Assembly (NCBI GenBank): GCA_051294375.1
Contig: CM119264.1
Location: 27,695,469-27,759,468, forward strand
DNA: 64,000 nucleotides
From: Paraspadella gotoi
Taxonomy: Eukaryota; Chaetognatha
Direction: 5' to 3'
In this document: one piece after another, positions 10,707-21,560 of the stretch
Position numbering within the stretch: the stretch's first letter is position 1
Layout of the letters: each line of letters starts with the position of its first letter
Translations under genes and position numbers: made by a program
Notes under the pieces: generated by a model
The model's database searches: none
Told to the model about the DNA's origin: nothing
The model's input: only the letters and a program-made list of their open reading frames with translations

Positions 10707-12240
10707 GAGAGAGAGAGAGAGAGAGAGAGAGAGTTGAAGCGCAGGTTGGAATTCTTCGACCAGAGGTCAAAGGTCAAGGGTGATCTCGGAAACACGAAGG
10801 AAACACATTCTACTTCACGGGTCAAAGATAATTGTCCCAACCATTTTTTTTTCGCGGCGGAAGCCACTGGAGTTTTTTTTTTTAGGAAATTCTATTGGGG
10901 GAAATTTCGGGTGAAACGGTGGATAAACAAAATTACGTTAATTGTAAGTATATTAAAAGAAAATTTGCTTCTTGTATTTCCCTATCCTAATAATAGATAA
11001 ACATTATTAGGTTTAGCTTATTAAACATAAAGATAACCAAAATGAGAAATATAATATAGTAAAATAAGTTATTTTGCAATCAATTCGATCAGATTAACTG
11101 TTAATAAAATTTAAAATAAAATTATAATTTTTTACAATTAGTTATAAAAGACTGTAATATATGATTTCATTATCTCTCTTCCTTTCTTTCACACTTCTCT
11201 TTTCTTAAGCCGGTTTTAAGGACATTATTTACTATGTGTACATAGTACATACAAATAAATACACAAAATTACCGTTACCCCGCTGCTATTATAGTATTGC
11301 TTAATTTACAAACTTTGATAAAATAATCATGCGTTGTTTACTCGCGCATCCGTTTTTCCCATTGTTGATGCGATGAGCTCCCGCTCTATTCTTCATGTTG
11401 CCATCTCCTTTAATCACGTTATGGCGGCGGCGGCGACTCCTCCTCCTCCTCCTCCTCCTCCTCCTCCTCGTCCCCGGCGACGCCGAGACTGTTAACTCCC
11501 TCCAGAGGCGAAAATTTTCTCCGTCGTCTTTTTCGCGAACAAAAGACAATCGCGGCGATTATCGAATATTAGACGCTAGAGGGAGGAGAGGGGGGGAGGA
11601 AGAGGAGAATGAGAGATGGGAGAAAGGGGAGAGGAAAAGGGAGAGAAGAGAGAAGGGAAAGGAGGTGAGAGTCGGATAGTGAGGGGGGAGGGGAGAGAGG
11701 AGAGGAGGAAGAGGAGAGAGAGGGCGCTCTTTTCCGAGAGTGTCCCATTTCTGTTAGTTTATCCAAGAATTTAAATTTAATCTGAATATTTAACTTGAAT
11801 ATATTTTTAAACTTATAAACCCAACCCAAAACTTAATCTTTAACCCTAATCTTTAACCTTAATCCCTAAGCCTAATCGCTTACCCTAACTTAATCTTTAA
11901 CCCTAATCTATAATTTTTAATCCTAACCACTAAAAGCCAACCCCTAATCCAAATCCTTAATCACAAACCAAGTCCCTAACATTAGTCACTAACTTTATCC
12001 CTAACCAAATCCCTAACCAAATCCCTAACCCTTACTTCTAATCTTTAACTAAAATAATTAAACTAATTCCGAATTTAGAGAGAGAGTAAAGAGAAGAGAG
12101 GATAAAGGAGAGAAGAGAAAAGGAAGGACCGATAAAAAAGAAAGAGGGAAGGAACGTGAGAAGAGAGAAGAAGAAATGAGAGAATAAAAATCCGTTTGGC
12201 TTCTTTATCTTAATTTATATCCATCGAAATTGTGAGGAAT
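10707..12240 (+). repeat. 1.53-kb duplicated segment, right copy
   Basis: Collinear with 9151-10681 throughout, from the AG tract and TTGAAGCGCAGG to GTGAGGAATG, then continuing into unique sequence where the left copy is cut by the gap. Contains a longer (TCC)n tract (about 11440-11468) and a shorter CCCTAACCAAAT array than the left copy. Confidence 0.93.
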
Positions 12241-12244
12241 GAGG

Positions 12245-12285
12245 AAATGAGTAAATGAGTAAATGAGTAAATGAGTAAATGAGTA
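12245..12285 (+). repeat. 8-bp minisatellite AAATGAGT
   Basis: Five consecutive exact or near-exact AAATGAGT units directly at the right end of the duplicated segment. Confidence 0.93.
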
Positions 12286-12862
12286 ATTCACTTATGTAAG
12301 GACCGATTTTTTCGCGAGTGGAATAAATATTCGGTTAATCCACTTTACAATTCATTTAAACTTTATTGAAAGTGTCAATATAACAAGTCAGCATGAAAAT
12401 ATGGCTACCTTACCCTCTCAGTATCCACGTTTGTGATCTATCGAGATGGAATATGAGCCGATTTCCGAGTTGGCAGATGTGATTCGGGTTTAACGTGATG
12501 ATTTAAGTTTTAGTTTTTCATGCAAAGATGAAGTAATCATTATTTTTATCCGTGTTTTTTTCTTTTTCCATACATCTCTTTCCACTTCTTATCTTTTCTT
12601 TCTCTCCTCTCTTCTCTTTTCCTCTCATATCTCTTTCCAGTTTCCACTTCTCATTTTTCTTTCTCTCCTTTCTTTTCTTTTCCTCTCATATCTCTCTCCT
12701 CTTCTCATCTTTCCTTTCTCTCCTTTCTTCTCTTTTCCTCTCTCCCCTCTCTCCTTATCTCTCCTCTCTCCCACGTTTCAATCTTCCCTTCTGTTTTCGA
12801 GCGTCAGAATTCCCCCGAGTCTAAAAAGATCGGCGACTCGGAAAAATGTAATGTTTTATGAA
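12286..12862. other. Noncoding stretch, pyrimidine-rich at right
   Basis: 12286-12540 is unique. 12550-12780 is CT-rich with a degenerate approximately 55-bp repeat (CTCATATCTCTTTCCA, CTTTCTCTCCTTTCTTCTCTTTTCC). No gene seen. Confidence 0.55.
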
Positions 12863-12864
12863 TT

Positions 12865-13015
<151 letters not shown>

Positions 13016-13197
13016 TCTCTCTTCCCACTCCAAGTTTTATCTCTTTCTCACGAATGTCAAATTCCTCCCAATATTTTTTTTCAAGTCTTCGCAACAAATT
13101 TGGTTTTTAAAATCTTCAACTTCGATTTCAACGAATTTTCTTCTTTCAAAGTGTTCGTATTTATTATTCCAACTTTTTGTCCCTTTCTTTTACTTTC

Positions 13198-13278
13198 CAT
13201 AGCCCAATGCCACCCAGTGCCATCATCCCATAGCCCAATGCCACCCAGTGCCACCATTCCATAGCCCAATGCCACCCC
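13198..13278 (+). repeat. 31-bp minisatellite, 2.6 units
   Basis: Two complete 31-bp units starting CATAGCCCAATGCCACCC and a partial third. Units 1 and 2 differ at only a few positions near the end. Confidence 0.93.
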
Positions 13279-13495
13279 GGTTTAAAATATATATACTTTT
13301 TAATTCTTTACAATTTTAATGATTGAAAAGGATAAATTATAATGGAATATATATTTTATCCATCAATCAAAATTGACACCATGCATCAAAACTTAAAGTT
13401 GACTACATAATAAACATATTTTGACGGAATTCAATCAACGACAGCATCTCTGGTCGCTACAAATTTACTAGACGACGATAAATTTATATATTTTC

Positions 13496-13496
<1 letters not shown>
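13279..13496. other. AT-rich noncoding stretch
   Basis: Unique, AT-rich, no recognised feature. Confidence 0.5.
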
Positions 13497-13547
<51 letters not shown>

Positions 13548-13566
13548 TTCTCTCTCTCTCTCTTTC
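13497..13566. repeat. CT/AG microsatellite
   Basis: (CT)n with TCTATC and TTTC interruptions, joined directly to the GAC/GAA array on its right. Confidence 0.96.
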
Positions 13567-13661
13567 TACTCGACGACGAAGACAAAGACGAAGACAACGA
13601 CGAAGACAACGACGAAGACGACGACGAAGACAACGACGAAGACAACGACGAAGACGTCGTT
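13567..13661 (+). repeat. GAC/GAA triplet-derived array (15-bp higher order)
   Basis: Units GACGACGAAGACAAC repeat about six times. In one plus frame this reads as Asp/Glu/Asn (DDEDKDEDNDED) and stays open to about 13820, but there is no ATG or recognisable domain, so I do not call a gene. It is about 300 bp upstream of the gap that precedes the Ig gene. Confidence 0.85.
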
Positions 13662-13977
13662 TCGTCAACGAAGGAGAAAAGATTAAAGGCGACGACGATA
13701 ATTAAGACGACGAAAACAAGATCGACTTTCGAAATCGAGGAAAAAAAAGTCGACGAACGACTTTTTTTTTTTTTAAGGAATAAATTTTCAAGTCAGATTT
13801 CGATCGAAGGAGCGACAATATTTTGATTCGCGAGAGTTCGTCTCAAGTCTTTCATTTGTTCTTTTTTAATTCTCATTGGAGAGAAACCTAAACACTTATT
13901 TAATTACACAATACACAATACACAATACACAAAACACATCCTGTGAAAACTAAAGAAAAGTTATCTCTCGACGATGT
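13662..13977. other. Noncoding stretch before gap
   Basis: GAC-rich decay products of the array, poly-A/T runs, then three ACACAATACACAAT units near 13905-13935. No exon could be assigned. Confidence 0.45.
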
Positions 13978-14209
13978 NNNNNNNNNNNNNNNNNNNNNNN
14001 NNNNNNNNNNNNNNNNNNNNNNNNNNNNNNNNNNNNNNNNNNNNNNNNNNNNNNNNNNNNNNNNNNNNNNNNNNNNNNNNNNNNNNNNNNNNNNNNNNNN
14101 NNNNNNNNNNNNNNNNNNNNNNNNNNNNNNNNNNNNNNNNNNNNNNNNNNNNNNNNNNNNNNNNNNNNNNNNNNNNNNNNNNNNNNNNNNNNNNNNNNNN
14201 NNNNNNNNN
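13978..14209. other. Assembly gap (232 N)
   Basis: Run of N that removes the 5' part of the Ig-domain coding region; the first visible codons after it are already inside an Ig domain. Confidence 1.
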
Positions 14210-15581
14210 CCTTTCGTGTTCCTACACGTTGGATCCTGGTGAAGGCATTGGATTTTTTCGTTGGGACATCTACTCCGGTACGACTGGTGTTTCAGACACA
14301 ATTTTATCATACGAGTTTGCAAATAAAAAGTGAATATCATCCAGACAAACCCGTACTTATGAGTTTAAAGAGCCATTACAACTTTTAATTCCCGGAGTTG
14401 GAGATGCTGATTTCCGAAGTTACGCTTGTAACATCTTTCAATGAAATTTCGTTCAACGAAGCCGTCATAGAACTCAAATCCCGGTATCTCCAAAAATGAC
14501 TCTAGTCAAAATCGCGGCCGTCGTCGTCGACCAAGTCACCGACATCAACTGCATGGCGACAGATGGCGTTCCAACTCCCAAAATCGGCTGGACTCTCGCC
14601 GGTAGTCGACATCACCGCTAACGCTACCGAATCGACCAATGGAAACAACCGTAACATCAACGCTGTCACTAACGCCGAGGGAGAGCAACGACGGTGCCCA
14701 GTTGCAGTGCTTCGCCATGTACCGACATCGCCACGCCCATCGATCAAACCGCTCTTTCCGATTCGGCCAATCTCGTCGTCAAACGTTCCGCCTTCGACTC
14801 CGAAACATCACGAGCTACTCCAACGGGACGTGGCTTCGAGCTGGGACCAGGCTGACCATCAATTGTCAAGTCTCTAGTCTCGGGAAACCCACGGGAAAAC
14901 TTATCCTTGGCAAAAGAAGCGATCCACAATTTTCGACCGATAATCAGTTGACGATCATAAGCTACTCTTTAGATTTGACGGAATCTGTAAATGGCAGGAG
15001 GTCGAAGTGTCGCGCCCGAAAACGAAGTTCAGCGCCGCCACCGGCCAAGTTTTTACCGACGTCGTCTCCCTCTCTGTTGCGTTCGGACCGGCATCGGCGC
15101 CGATAATTTCCGGCAACGATTCGATTGTTCGCGGCGACAACGCCACCTTTGCGTGTATCGCGTCGAACGCCAACCCGGCGCCACTTTTCACGTGGAGAGT
15201 CGGTGTGGCGTGACATGCGAGAGAAGGTCGCGGCTGGGAGCGTTTCCGCCGGCGCCAACGGTGGCGACGTCGCTCGCAGCGTATTTGTCGTCGATAACTT
15301 GAAGGCATCGCAAAATGGTGATGGGAGGTGGCGTGCGAAACGCGGAAATCCGGTCACCGACGTCGTCCAGACGGCCAAAAAGAGCTTGACCGTCTTCTTC
15401 GGACCCTCCAACGCGACTCTGAGAGTCGTCAGCGTCGGCGTCGGCGTCGGCGATCTTTTGATCGAAGGTCGCCTCTACGACTTCGAATGCCTTTGTGGAG
15501 AATCTCGGGAATCCCCAGTCGTCCGTCAAAGTTTTCAGTGTCGACGTTGGGGAAAAGAAAAACCGAGTACAACGCTTCGTT

Positions 15582-15612
<31 letters not shown>

Positions 15613-16035
15613 AATATTTTCGCTGTCTCAATCAAGGCGTCTCGTTCGATCGATGGAAACCAATCTCACGTGCGTCGTCACCAACAACTACGAAAACGAT
15701 GCCACGTCCACGATTTCCCTCGGCGTTGCATTTGGACCCGACTTTGTGGTCATTACCGGAAATGACACGGCGTCGGAGGGTGAAGATGTCACGTTGATAT
15801 GCGAAACCCGAGCGTCCAATCCATCTAGTAGCGTCATTTGGCGAGACGTCGACACCGACGCCATCTTATCGTCGGTTTCCGATCCGCCACTGGCCGACGG
15901 CTCCGTGAAATCTACGGTCGTCTTTTCTGCCTGCGCGTCTTATCCAATCCGCGTCGTTTGCGTCGCCACGAAATAACGTCACCGGAAGTAAATTTTCCGC
16001 CAATCACGTCGTTCAGCGGAGCCAGTCTCCGTCTC
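14210..16035 (+). CDS. Multi-Ig-domain cell-adhesion-type protein, 5'-truncated and frameshifted
   Basis: Six tandem Ig-like domains can be read on the plus strand by changing frame. Cys/Trp/Cys anchors are: domain 1 at 14217/14262/14427 (LSCSY, FFRW, SYACN; V-set-like), domain 2 at 14550/14589/14708 (INCMA, IGW, LQCFA), domain 3 at 14864/14908/15008 (INCQV, W, KCRA), domain 4 at 15154/15193/15334 (FACIAS, FTW, VACET), domain 5 at 15488 and 15671 (FECLC, LTCVV; the Trp position appears to be Phe), and domain 6 at 15800/15839/15959 (LICET, VIW, VVCVA). Domains 4-6 each start after an FGP linker (VAFGP, VFFGP, VAFGP), a layout known from CEACAM/nephrin/Kirre-like surface adhesion receptors. There are NxS/T sites (NATF, NATL, NDT). 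No signal peptide or membrane segment is visible; both would lie outside the preserved part. At least eight 1-2 base shifts break the frame. Given the small indels elsewhere these may be consensus errors, but a pseudogene or retrocopy is possible. No introns are evident across 1.8 kb. The exact family is uncertain. Confidence 0.85.
15580..15612 (+). repeat. (TCG)n triplet run inside Ig domain 5
   Basis: About nine TCG/GTC units. In the frame that keeps the Ig pattern they encode a run of serines between the first and second Cys of domain 5, most likely a loop. In other frames they read as poly-Val or poly-Arg. Unit-number error here would not shift the frame, but nearby homopolymers do. Confidence 0.85.
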
Positions 16036-16036
16036 T

Positions 16037-16125
<89 letters not shown>
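16036..16125. repeat. CT/AG microsatellite immediately after the Ig block
   Basis: (CT)n with a few CC and TT interruptions, starting within about 30 bp of the last Ig-like codons. The coding signal does not continue beyond it. Confidence 0.97.
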
Positions 16126-16128
<3 letters not shown>

Positions 16129-16232
16129 TTGTGACACATGAACGATCGAAATGACAAACGGCGAGCGCGGGAGAGGGGCGAATCACGAAGCGATGATTTG
16201 AACTGGGTTAAAGGGGAAGACGTCCGATGGGC

Positions 16233-16356
16233 CGAGGGCTGAATAGAATAGGAATAGAATAGAATAGGAATAGAATAGAATAGAATAGGAATAGAATAGG
16301 AATAGAATAGGAATAGAATAGGAATAGAATAGAATAGAATAAAATAGAATAGAAAG
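16233..16356 (+). repeat. GAATA / GGAATAGAATA minisatellite
   Basis: Mix of 5-bp (GAATA) and 11-bp (GGAATAGAATA) units over about 120 bp. Flanked by unique sequence on both sides. Confidence 0.95.
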
Positions 16357-17110
16357 GAGAGGATCGAACTTTAGTCCCTTCCGCCCCAAATGGTTCAATT
16401 TCTGATTTTATTAATTTTCTTCAAAACTGTAAATAAACTTTTGTAAATTTGTAGAAATAAACGTTTGGACTTTGGACTATTGAATTTGATAAACTGCATT
16501 TCAATTATTGAGACCAAAATTGTAAAGACGTTATCGACGTCTTTAATTAATTAATTAATACTAAAACTTAATAATGAAGTTAAATGTCCCTTGACAAATA
16601 AAAAACGATTTTTTTAAAAATGTGATAACTATGATAGTATTTGTTATGATATTGATGATAATCTTTTGTGATAAAACTGTCATATAACAATTAAAAACCA
16701 TTAGCAAACCTTTAATAATAAATGTTTAATTAATTATTGAGCATTTAGCAATATTTCTAGTTTGGGGTACGCCCACTATGAGTGAAAACCATTTATTAAA
16801 CATTTTTTTATATACTTAGTAAATAATTATTCTAATTACAGGATAAGTAAATTGTAAAACAATTACTTAACTTTTCAGTTTCAGTTTTCAGTTTACCTAC
16901 AAATAAGTATACAATTAAATCAATAATAAGTTAATTTAATCGTTTTTTCCATCAATACGATTTAATATCTCACTCTCTCCACACAAACTCCCAGACACAC
17001 ACAAAAAATCCCCATCCAAATAAATCGTCTCTTTTCATTTCTCATTTTCCTCCAAATGGACGAATTTTCTCCGCTGACCCACGAAGGAGGCGTCTCCTAG
17101 CAACGCCCCT
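16357..17110. other. AT-rich noncoding stretch
   Basis: No gene recognised. A short perfect inverted repeat AAAGACGTTATCGACGTCTTT lies near 16525-16546, with a possible polyadenylation-type AATAAA at about 16433 and 16457, roughly 400 bp past the last Ig codons; no transcript evidence can be given. Confidence 0.45.
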
Positions 17111-17275
17111 CGTGGCGCCCACTGCAATTCCATCTGCAACGTTGACCAGTTGTCGTCACTCGATCACTGCAACGTTTAATGCAAGGTTCACTGCCACGCT
17201 CAATGCAACGCTCACCCCAACGTTTATACTGCCACGCTCAATGCCACGCTCTCACCGCAACGTTGCTATCCCGGC
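17111..17275 (+). repeat. Degenerate 12-bp repeat (ACGCTCAATGCA type)
   Basis: Imperfect CAACGTT/CACGCTCAATGC units about 12-30 bp apart. One plus frame is open for 88 codons and reads as Ala/Thr/Asn repeats (TATFNARFTATLNATLT). This can come from the repeat alone; no known protein matches. Confidence 0.6.
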
Positions 17276-17892
17276 CACAACTTTGAGATCTCGCAAATTG
17301 GACGACGATCGACAACAACAACAACGACGACGAGGACAACAACGATTTAATTTCAGTCGAATTACCTTCGCGTTTTAAGCCGTCGCTTCACAGACCTGAC
17401 CCACGAGACTCACCTCACCCTTACCCAAACCCTTACCCAAACCATCTCTACCAGATAAATGAAATTCGGGTCATTCTATCAAAGGTCGCCTTTGAGGTCA
17501 TCCACTGGCCTTTGTCCTTTGACTTCCATCTCCTCCTCCTCCTCCTCCTCCTCCTCCTCGCTTCCTCCCTTCCTCCCTTCCTCTCTCCGTTGTCTGACAT
17601 GATGTCTATCGCTCCAGTGACGGACATGAATTTCTTCCCCCCTCGCCTGACATCTCTTGACATCGTCGTGTCTTATATGACATCTATGACGTTTCATCAG
17701 GTCTTATTCGCTCCAGTTGAGTCTCTTGCTCCAGTGGAGTCTTCTCTTCGTAGGAGTCGAGTGAAGAAGTCTCGAATTGGGTGAGTGAGTAGAATGGGTA
17801 AGTGAAGTTCGGCGAAAAATAATAGTATGGCCTAATTGGCTAAATGTTTATTGAAAAATCAAAAATGCAGAAAATGTGAAAAAAGAAATAAG
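17276..17892. other. Noncoding stretch with CTC triplet run
   Basis: Contains an (ACA)n patch near 17315, a CCCTTACCCAAA-like patch near 17420, and a CTC triplet run at about 17527-17562 that yields a run of Leu codons resembling a signal peptide. The frame that follows (to 17784) has no recognised domain. No confident gene. Confidence 0.5.

Positions 17893-17951
<59 letters not shown>
17893..17951. repeat. AG/CT microsatellite
   Basis: Nearly pure (AG)n of about 29 units. Confidence 0.97.
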
Positions 17952-17952
<1 letters not shown>

Positions 17953-18383
17953 GAGTATTAATTTTTTTCTCTACGCACTTAATTTGAGTTAATGTCCACT
18001 TTGATGGATTTCTCGTCAACTGAAACGAGGTCGTAAAACCGTCGGCCAAATCCAAACAAGTTTGTCGTCGTCTTTTTGATGAGTTGCTCTTGTTGTTGTT
18101 GTTGTTGTTGTTGATGATGTTGATAGCGTTTATGTATTTTTTTTACAGAAGGGGGGTGGATGATTGTTGTCGCGAGCAGTAGCGTGTCGTTGGTTAGACC
18201 CCCTTCCCCCTCCACAAAACAGAGGTCATGGGGATAAAAATATTTATATGAAAACAAAATAAAAGAATTAATAGCTTTTAATTTTTAAAATGTTTTTGTA
18301 CAAGCAGGAAAACCTAAAATACAGACAGAATATGTGATTTTTTAAAAAATTCCAATTTTTTTTCTTGCTATGTTAATCGATAG
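17952..18383. other. Noncoding stretch with TTG triplet run
   Basis: Unique sequence with a (TTG)8-like run at about 18088-18112. No gene recognised. Confidence 0.5.
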
Positions 18384-18436
18384 AGAGCTTGGCTTTCAGG
18401 GAGCTTGGCTTTCAGAGAGCTTGGCTTTCAGGGAGG
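18384..18436 (+). repeat. 16-bp minisatellite AGAGCTTGGCTTTCAG
   Basis: Three 16-bp units (18384-18399, 18400-18415, 18416-18431) with alternating AG/GG first bases, then a 5-bp partial unit. Confidence 0.95.
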
Positions 18437-19555
18437 TCCGGGGCCCGAGGCCCACAAAAAATCTGTGGGTTGATGCGCTATTTATTTAAACGCAGCTGTT
18501 CGCGAGGGCGTAGGGTTATACTTAATCTAGGTTATTATTAATGCCAGCGACCGAAAGAGATAGGATATTGGATGCATCGGAAAATAAATTTCATTATTTT
18601 GTTACATTTCGCAATGCATTTTGTTAAACATAACTAACAAAATTACATTATACGTATCTAGAAAAAAGTTAAAGACATTTTTTAATTGAGGAGTTTACTC
18701 GAAAACTTGCTCGATTTTTGGTAAGAAGAATCAGGATTGTTTGGTCAGGAGTTGCGTGACGACTGAAATTTCGTTGGTCAGGTGTGGCTTCCTTCCGATT
18801 TTTCGGTGAGAGTGAAGAGGCCGGGTATAGAAGTGTAGAGGAAAGTGGAAGTTGGCGTACCGGTCGAAGGTGGAGAGATGGCGGGAGAAACGAATGCGCG
18901 CTTTAGGTTGTTCCGACAATTGCGGTTGGTAGTGGTTATTTGTTTCGGTATTGTCAAATTGAGTTAGTTATTTTTTTTAGGTTTTTTTAAATTGTGTTGG
19001 ATGCCGGAGAGTAGACAGGCCGCCTCGTCTGGTTGGTTCCGATGAAAAGGTGGCAATTGTAGGCCCTGCGTAGAAAAGAGAGGGGGAAAGAGCGCACAGA
19101 TTCTCAGCATAGAGCTTAGAGATCGCCGTCGTGTTCGCGGTGACCGATTGCAGAAGTGGTGTTACGGGCGATAGCAACAAATGGCGAGGAAAACATTGGT
19201 TGGTGCGAGGGCACCGGCTCTGGAAGACGCGAGAAGATACCACAGCGGCAGGGACGAAGCAGGCCAAGGTGGTCGATGCCAGGGAGGCATACCAGATTGA
19301 GAATGTTTTACCCATGTTTTGATGTATATTTTTTATTTGAAGTAAATTGAACTGTTTAAAAAAAAATGTTTCTAAGCTTTTTTTCCTAGGATAGTAGTTC
19401 CGATGTTTCGTGTTGGGATTGTTTTCTATGGTTTGATACTCGGACGTGGCGACTAAGAGGAAAGAGAAAAAGTGTGCGACTCGCTCGTCGCGAGTGGCGG
19501 GGTGCGCGATTTTATCAATGCACCTGTCAGTCGTCCCTCCGGATTGCTTTTTGTG
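18437..19555. other. Stretch without recognisable gene
   Basis: Mixed composition. A 112-codon minus-strand frame at 18977-19315 starts with ATG and has a hydrophobic N-terminus, but I recognise no domain and overlapping plus frames are also open. I leave it as uncharacterised and probably noncoding. Confidence 0.4.
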
Positions 19556-19665
19556 CGTTAGAGGGAGAGAGGAGATAGAGTAGAGAGAGGAGGAGGAGAG
19601 AGAGACGAGGGAGAGAAGAGAGAGGAGAGGAGGAAGAGAGAGAGGAGAGGGAAATAGAGGGAGAG
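19556..19665. repeat. Purine-rich GAGAGG tract
   Basis: Interrupted AG/AGG repeat, purine-only on the plus strand except for isolated C/T. Confidence 0.9.
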
Positions 19666-20243
19666 ATGCCAGAAAAAAGGGAGCTCTTACTGTAAAAACG
19701 GGCGGTAAAATAAAGATGATGTGTATCGTAAATTCTTTTTTTTTAGAAAATGGAAAAAAAAAAGATTTTAAAGTAAAATAAATCCTAAAAAAAAAGATAA
19801 AACGTAAAAAAAGTAACTAATGGCTGAATTTAATTTTTTCTTCAATTCTATTTACTTAAACTTGTACACTTTAAAATTATCTTCCCATTTTTTTGTTTTT
19901 GTTTAAATTAAAATCCCAGTGTAAACTTTCGCGTCTCCAGAAGCGAGTACGGGGTAATTCCCTACTAAGCTTTTGAAAGCTTAAACTTTGCAAAGTTTGT
20001 TTTGACCCAAAAGAAAAAAAAATGTTGACTTTTAAAATCGATGAGGCGCTAAACCCCAAGTCGACCCGGCAAGATGACCCCAACCTAAACAATTATTCAA
20101 TAAGTTTGTTGAGTAATTTAAACACCCAGAATGCGATTTAAATTAAATGATAACGACATGTAGATAATTTTTATTCATTTCAAATGTAACGCGTTAAAAA
20201 AACAACCTTCAGCTTTGATCGCAAAAAATCAAATTTAAGTTTC
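19666..20243. other. AT-rich noncoding stretch
   Basis: Homopolymer-rich; no gene or repeat family recognised. Confidence 0.5.
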
Positions 20244-20854
20244 NNNNNNNNNNNNNNNNNNNNNNNNNNNNNNNNNNNNNNNNNNNNNNNNNNNNNNNNN
20301 NNNNNNNNNNNNNNNNNNNNNNNNNNNNNNNNNNNNNNNNNNNNNNNNNNNNNNNNNNNNNNNNNNNNNNNNNNNNNNNNNNNNNNNNNNNNNNNNNNNN
20401 NNNNNNNNNNNNNNNNNNNNNNNNNNNNNNNNNNNNNNNNNNNNNNNNNNNNNNNNNNNNNNNNNNNNNNNNNNNNNNNNNNNNNNNNNNNNNNNNNNNN
20501 NNNNNNNNNNNNNNNNNNNNNNNNNNNNNNNNNNNNNNNNNNNNNNNNNNNNNNNNNNNNNNNNNNNNNNNNNNNNNNNNNNNNNNNNNNNNNNNNNNNN
20601 NNNNNNNNNNNNNNNNNNNNNNNNNNNNNNNNNNNNNNNNNNNNNNNNNNNNNNNNNNNNNNNNNNNNNNNNNNNNNNNNNNNNNNNNNNNNNNNNNNNN
20701 NNNNNNNNNNNNNNNNNNNNNNNNNNNNNNNNNNNNNNNNNNNNNNNNNNNNNNNNNNNNNNNNNNNNNNNNNNNNNNNNNNNNNNNNNNNNNNNNNNNN
20801 NNNNNNNNNNNNNNNNNNNNNNNNNNNNNNNNNNNNNNNNNNNNNNNNNNNNNN
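20244..20854. other. Assembly gap (611 N)
   Basis: Run of N. The right edge resumes inside a pyrimidine tandem repeat. Confidence 1.
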
Positions 20855-21560
20855 CTTTTCCCCTTTTCCTCCTTCCTTTCCTTTATTTTCTTCTACCTCT
20901 TTTTCTTTTCCCTTTTCTTCTTTCCTTTTCTTTTATTTTCTTTTCCATCTTTTCATTTTTCCCTTTTCCTCCTTCCTTTCCTTTATTTTCTTCTACCTTT
21001 TTTCTTTTCCCTTTTCTTCTTTCCTTTCCTTTATTTTCTTCTCCATCTTTTCCTATTTCTTCCTTCCTTTTCTTTTATTTTTTTTCTCCATCTTTTCTTT
21101 TTTCCTTTTTCTTCCTTCCTTCCTTTTCTTTTATTTTATTCTCCATCTTTTCTTTCTTCCTATTTCTTCCTTCCTTTCCTTATTTTCTTCTCCATCTTTT
21201 CCTTTTTTCTTGTTCTTCCTTCCTTTTATTTGATTTTCTTCTCCTTTTTTCCCTTTTTTTCTCCTTTCTTCCCTTGTTTTCCTTTTCCTTTTTTCTTTCG
21301 TCGTTTTCCTTTTCCTTTTTTCCTCCTTTCTTTCCTCTGTTTTTCTTCTCATCCTCTCCTCCTTAACTTCCTTCTCTCACTCTTCCTTTTTTTCTCTTCC
21401 CTTTTTTCTCTTCTTTTCTTTTTTTTTTCTTTTCTTTTTAACTTAATACCTTCACCACATTTTTTCTCTTTCCTCCTTTAACTTTTTCACTTTTAATACT
21501 ATTTTTTTTCTTCACTTTCTCTCTTTCGTTCTGCTTCAACCTCTCATATTATCTTCAGTT
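20855..21560. repeat. Pyrimidine-rich tandem repeat (about 50-bp units)
   Basis: Repeated phrase TTTTCCCTTTTCCTCCTTCC, TTTATTTTCTTCTACCT in units of about 50 bp, clearest at 20855-21230 and increasingly degenerate to 21560. Almost purine-free on the plus strand. Confidence 0.85.

Noticed and set aside
13198-13278. Regular 31-bp units considered as a CRISPR array
   Set aside because: Units are directly adjacent with no spacers, and the sequence is eukaryotic; it is a minisatellite.
13567-13830. Asp/Glu-rich exon upstream of the Ig gene
   Set aside because: It is explained by the GAC/GAA array; no start codon or splice evidence links it to the Ig block across the gap.
17512-17784. Apparent signal peptide with ten leucines
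   Set aside because: The leucines are a CTC triplet run; what follows has no recognisable domain.
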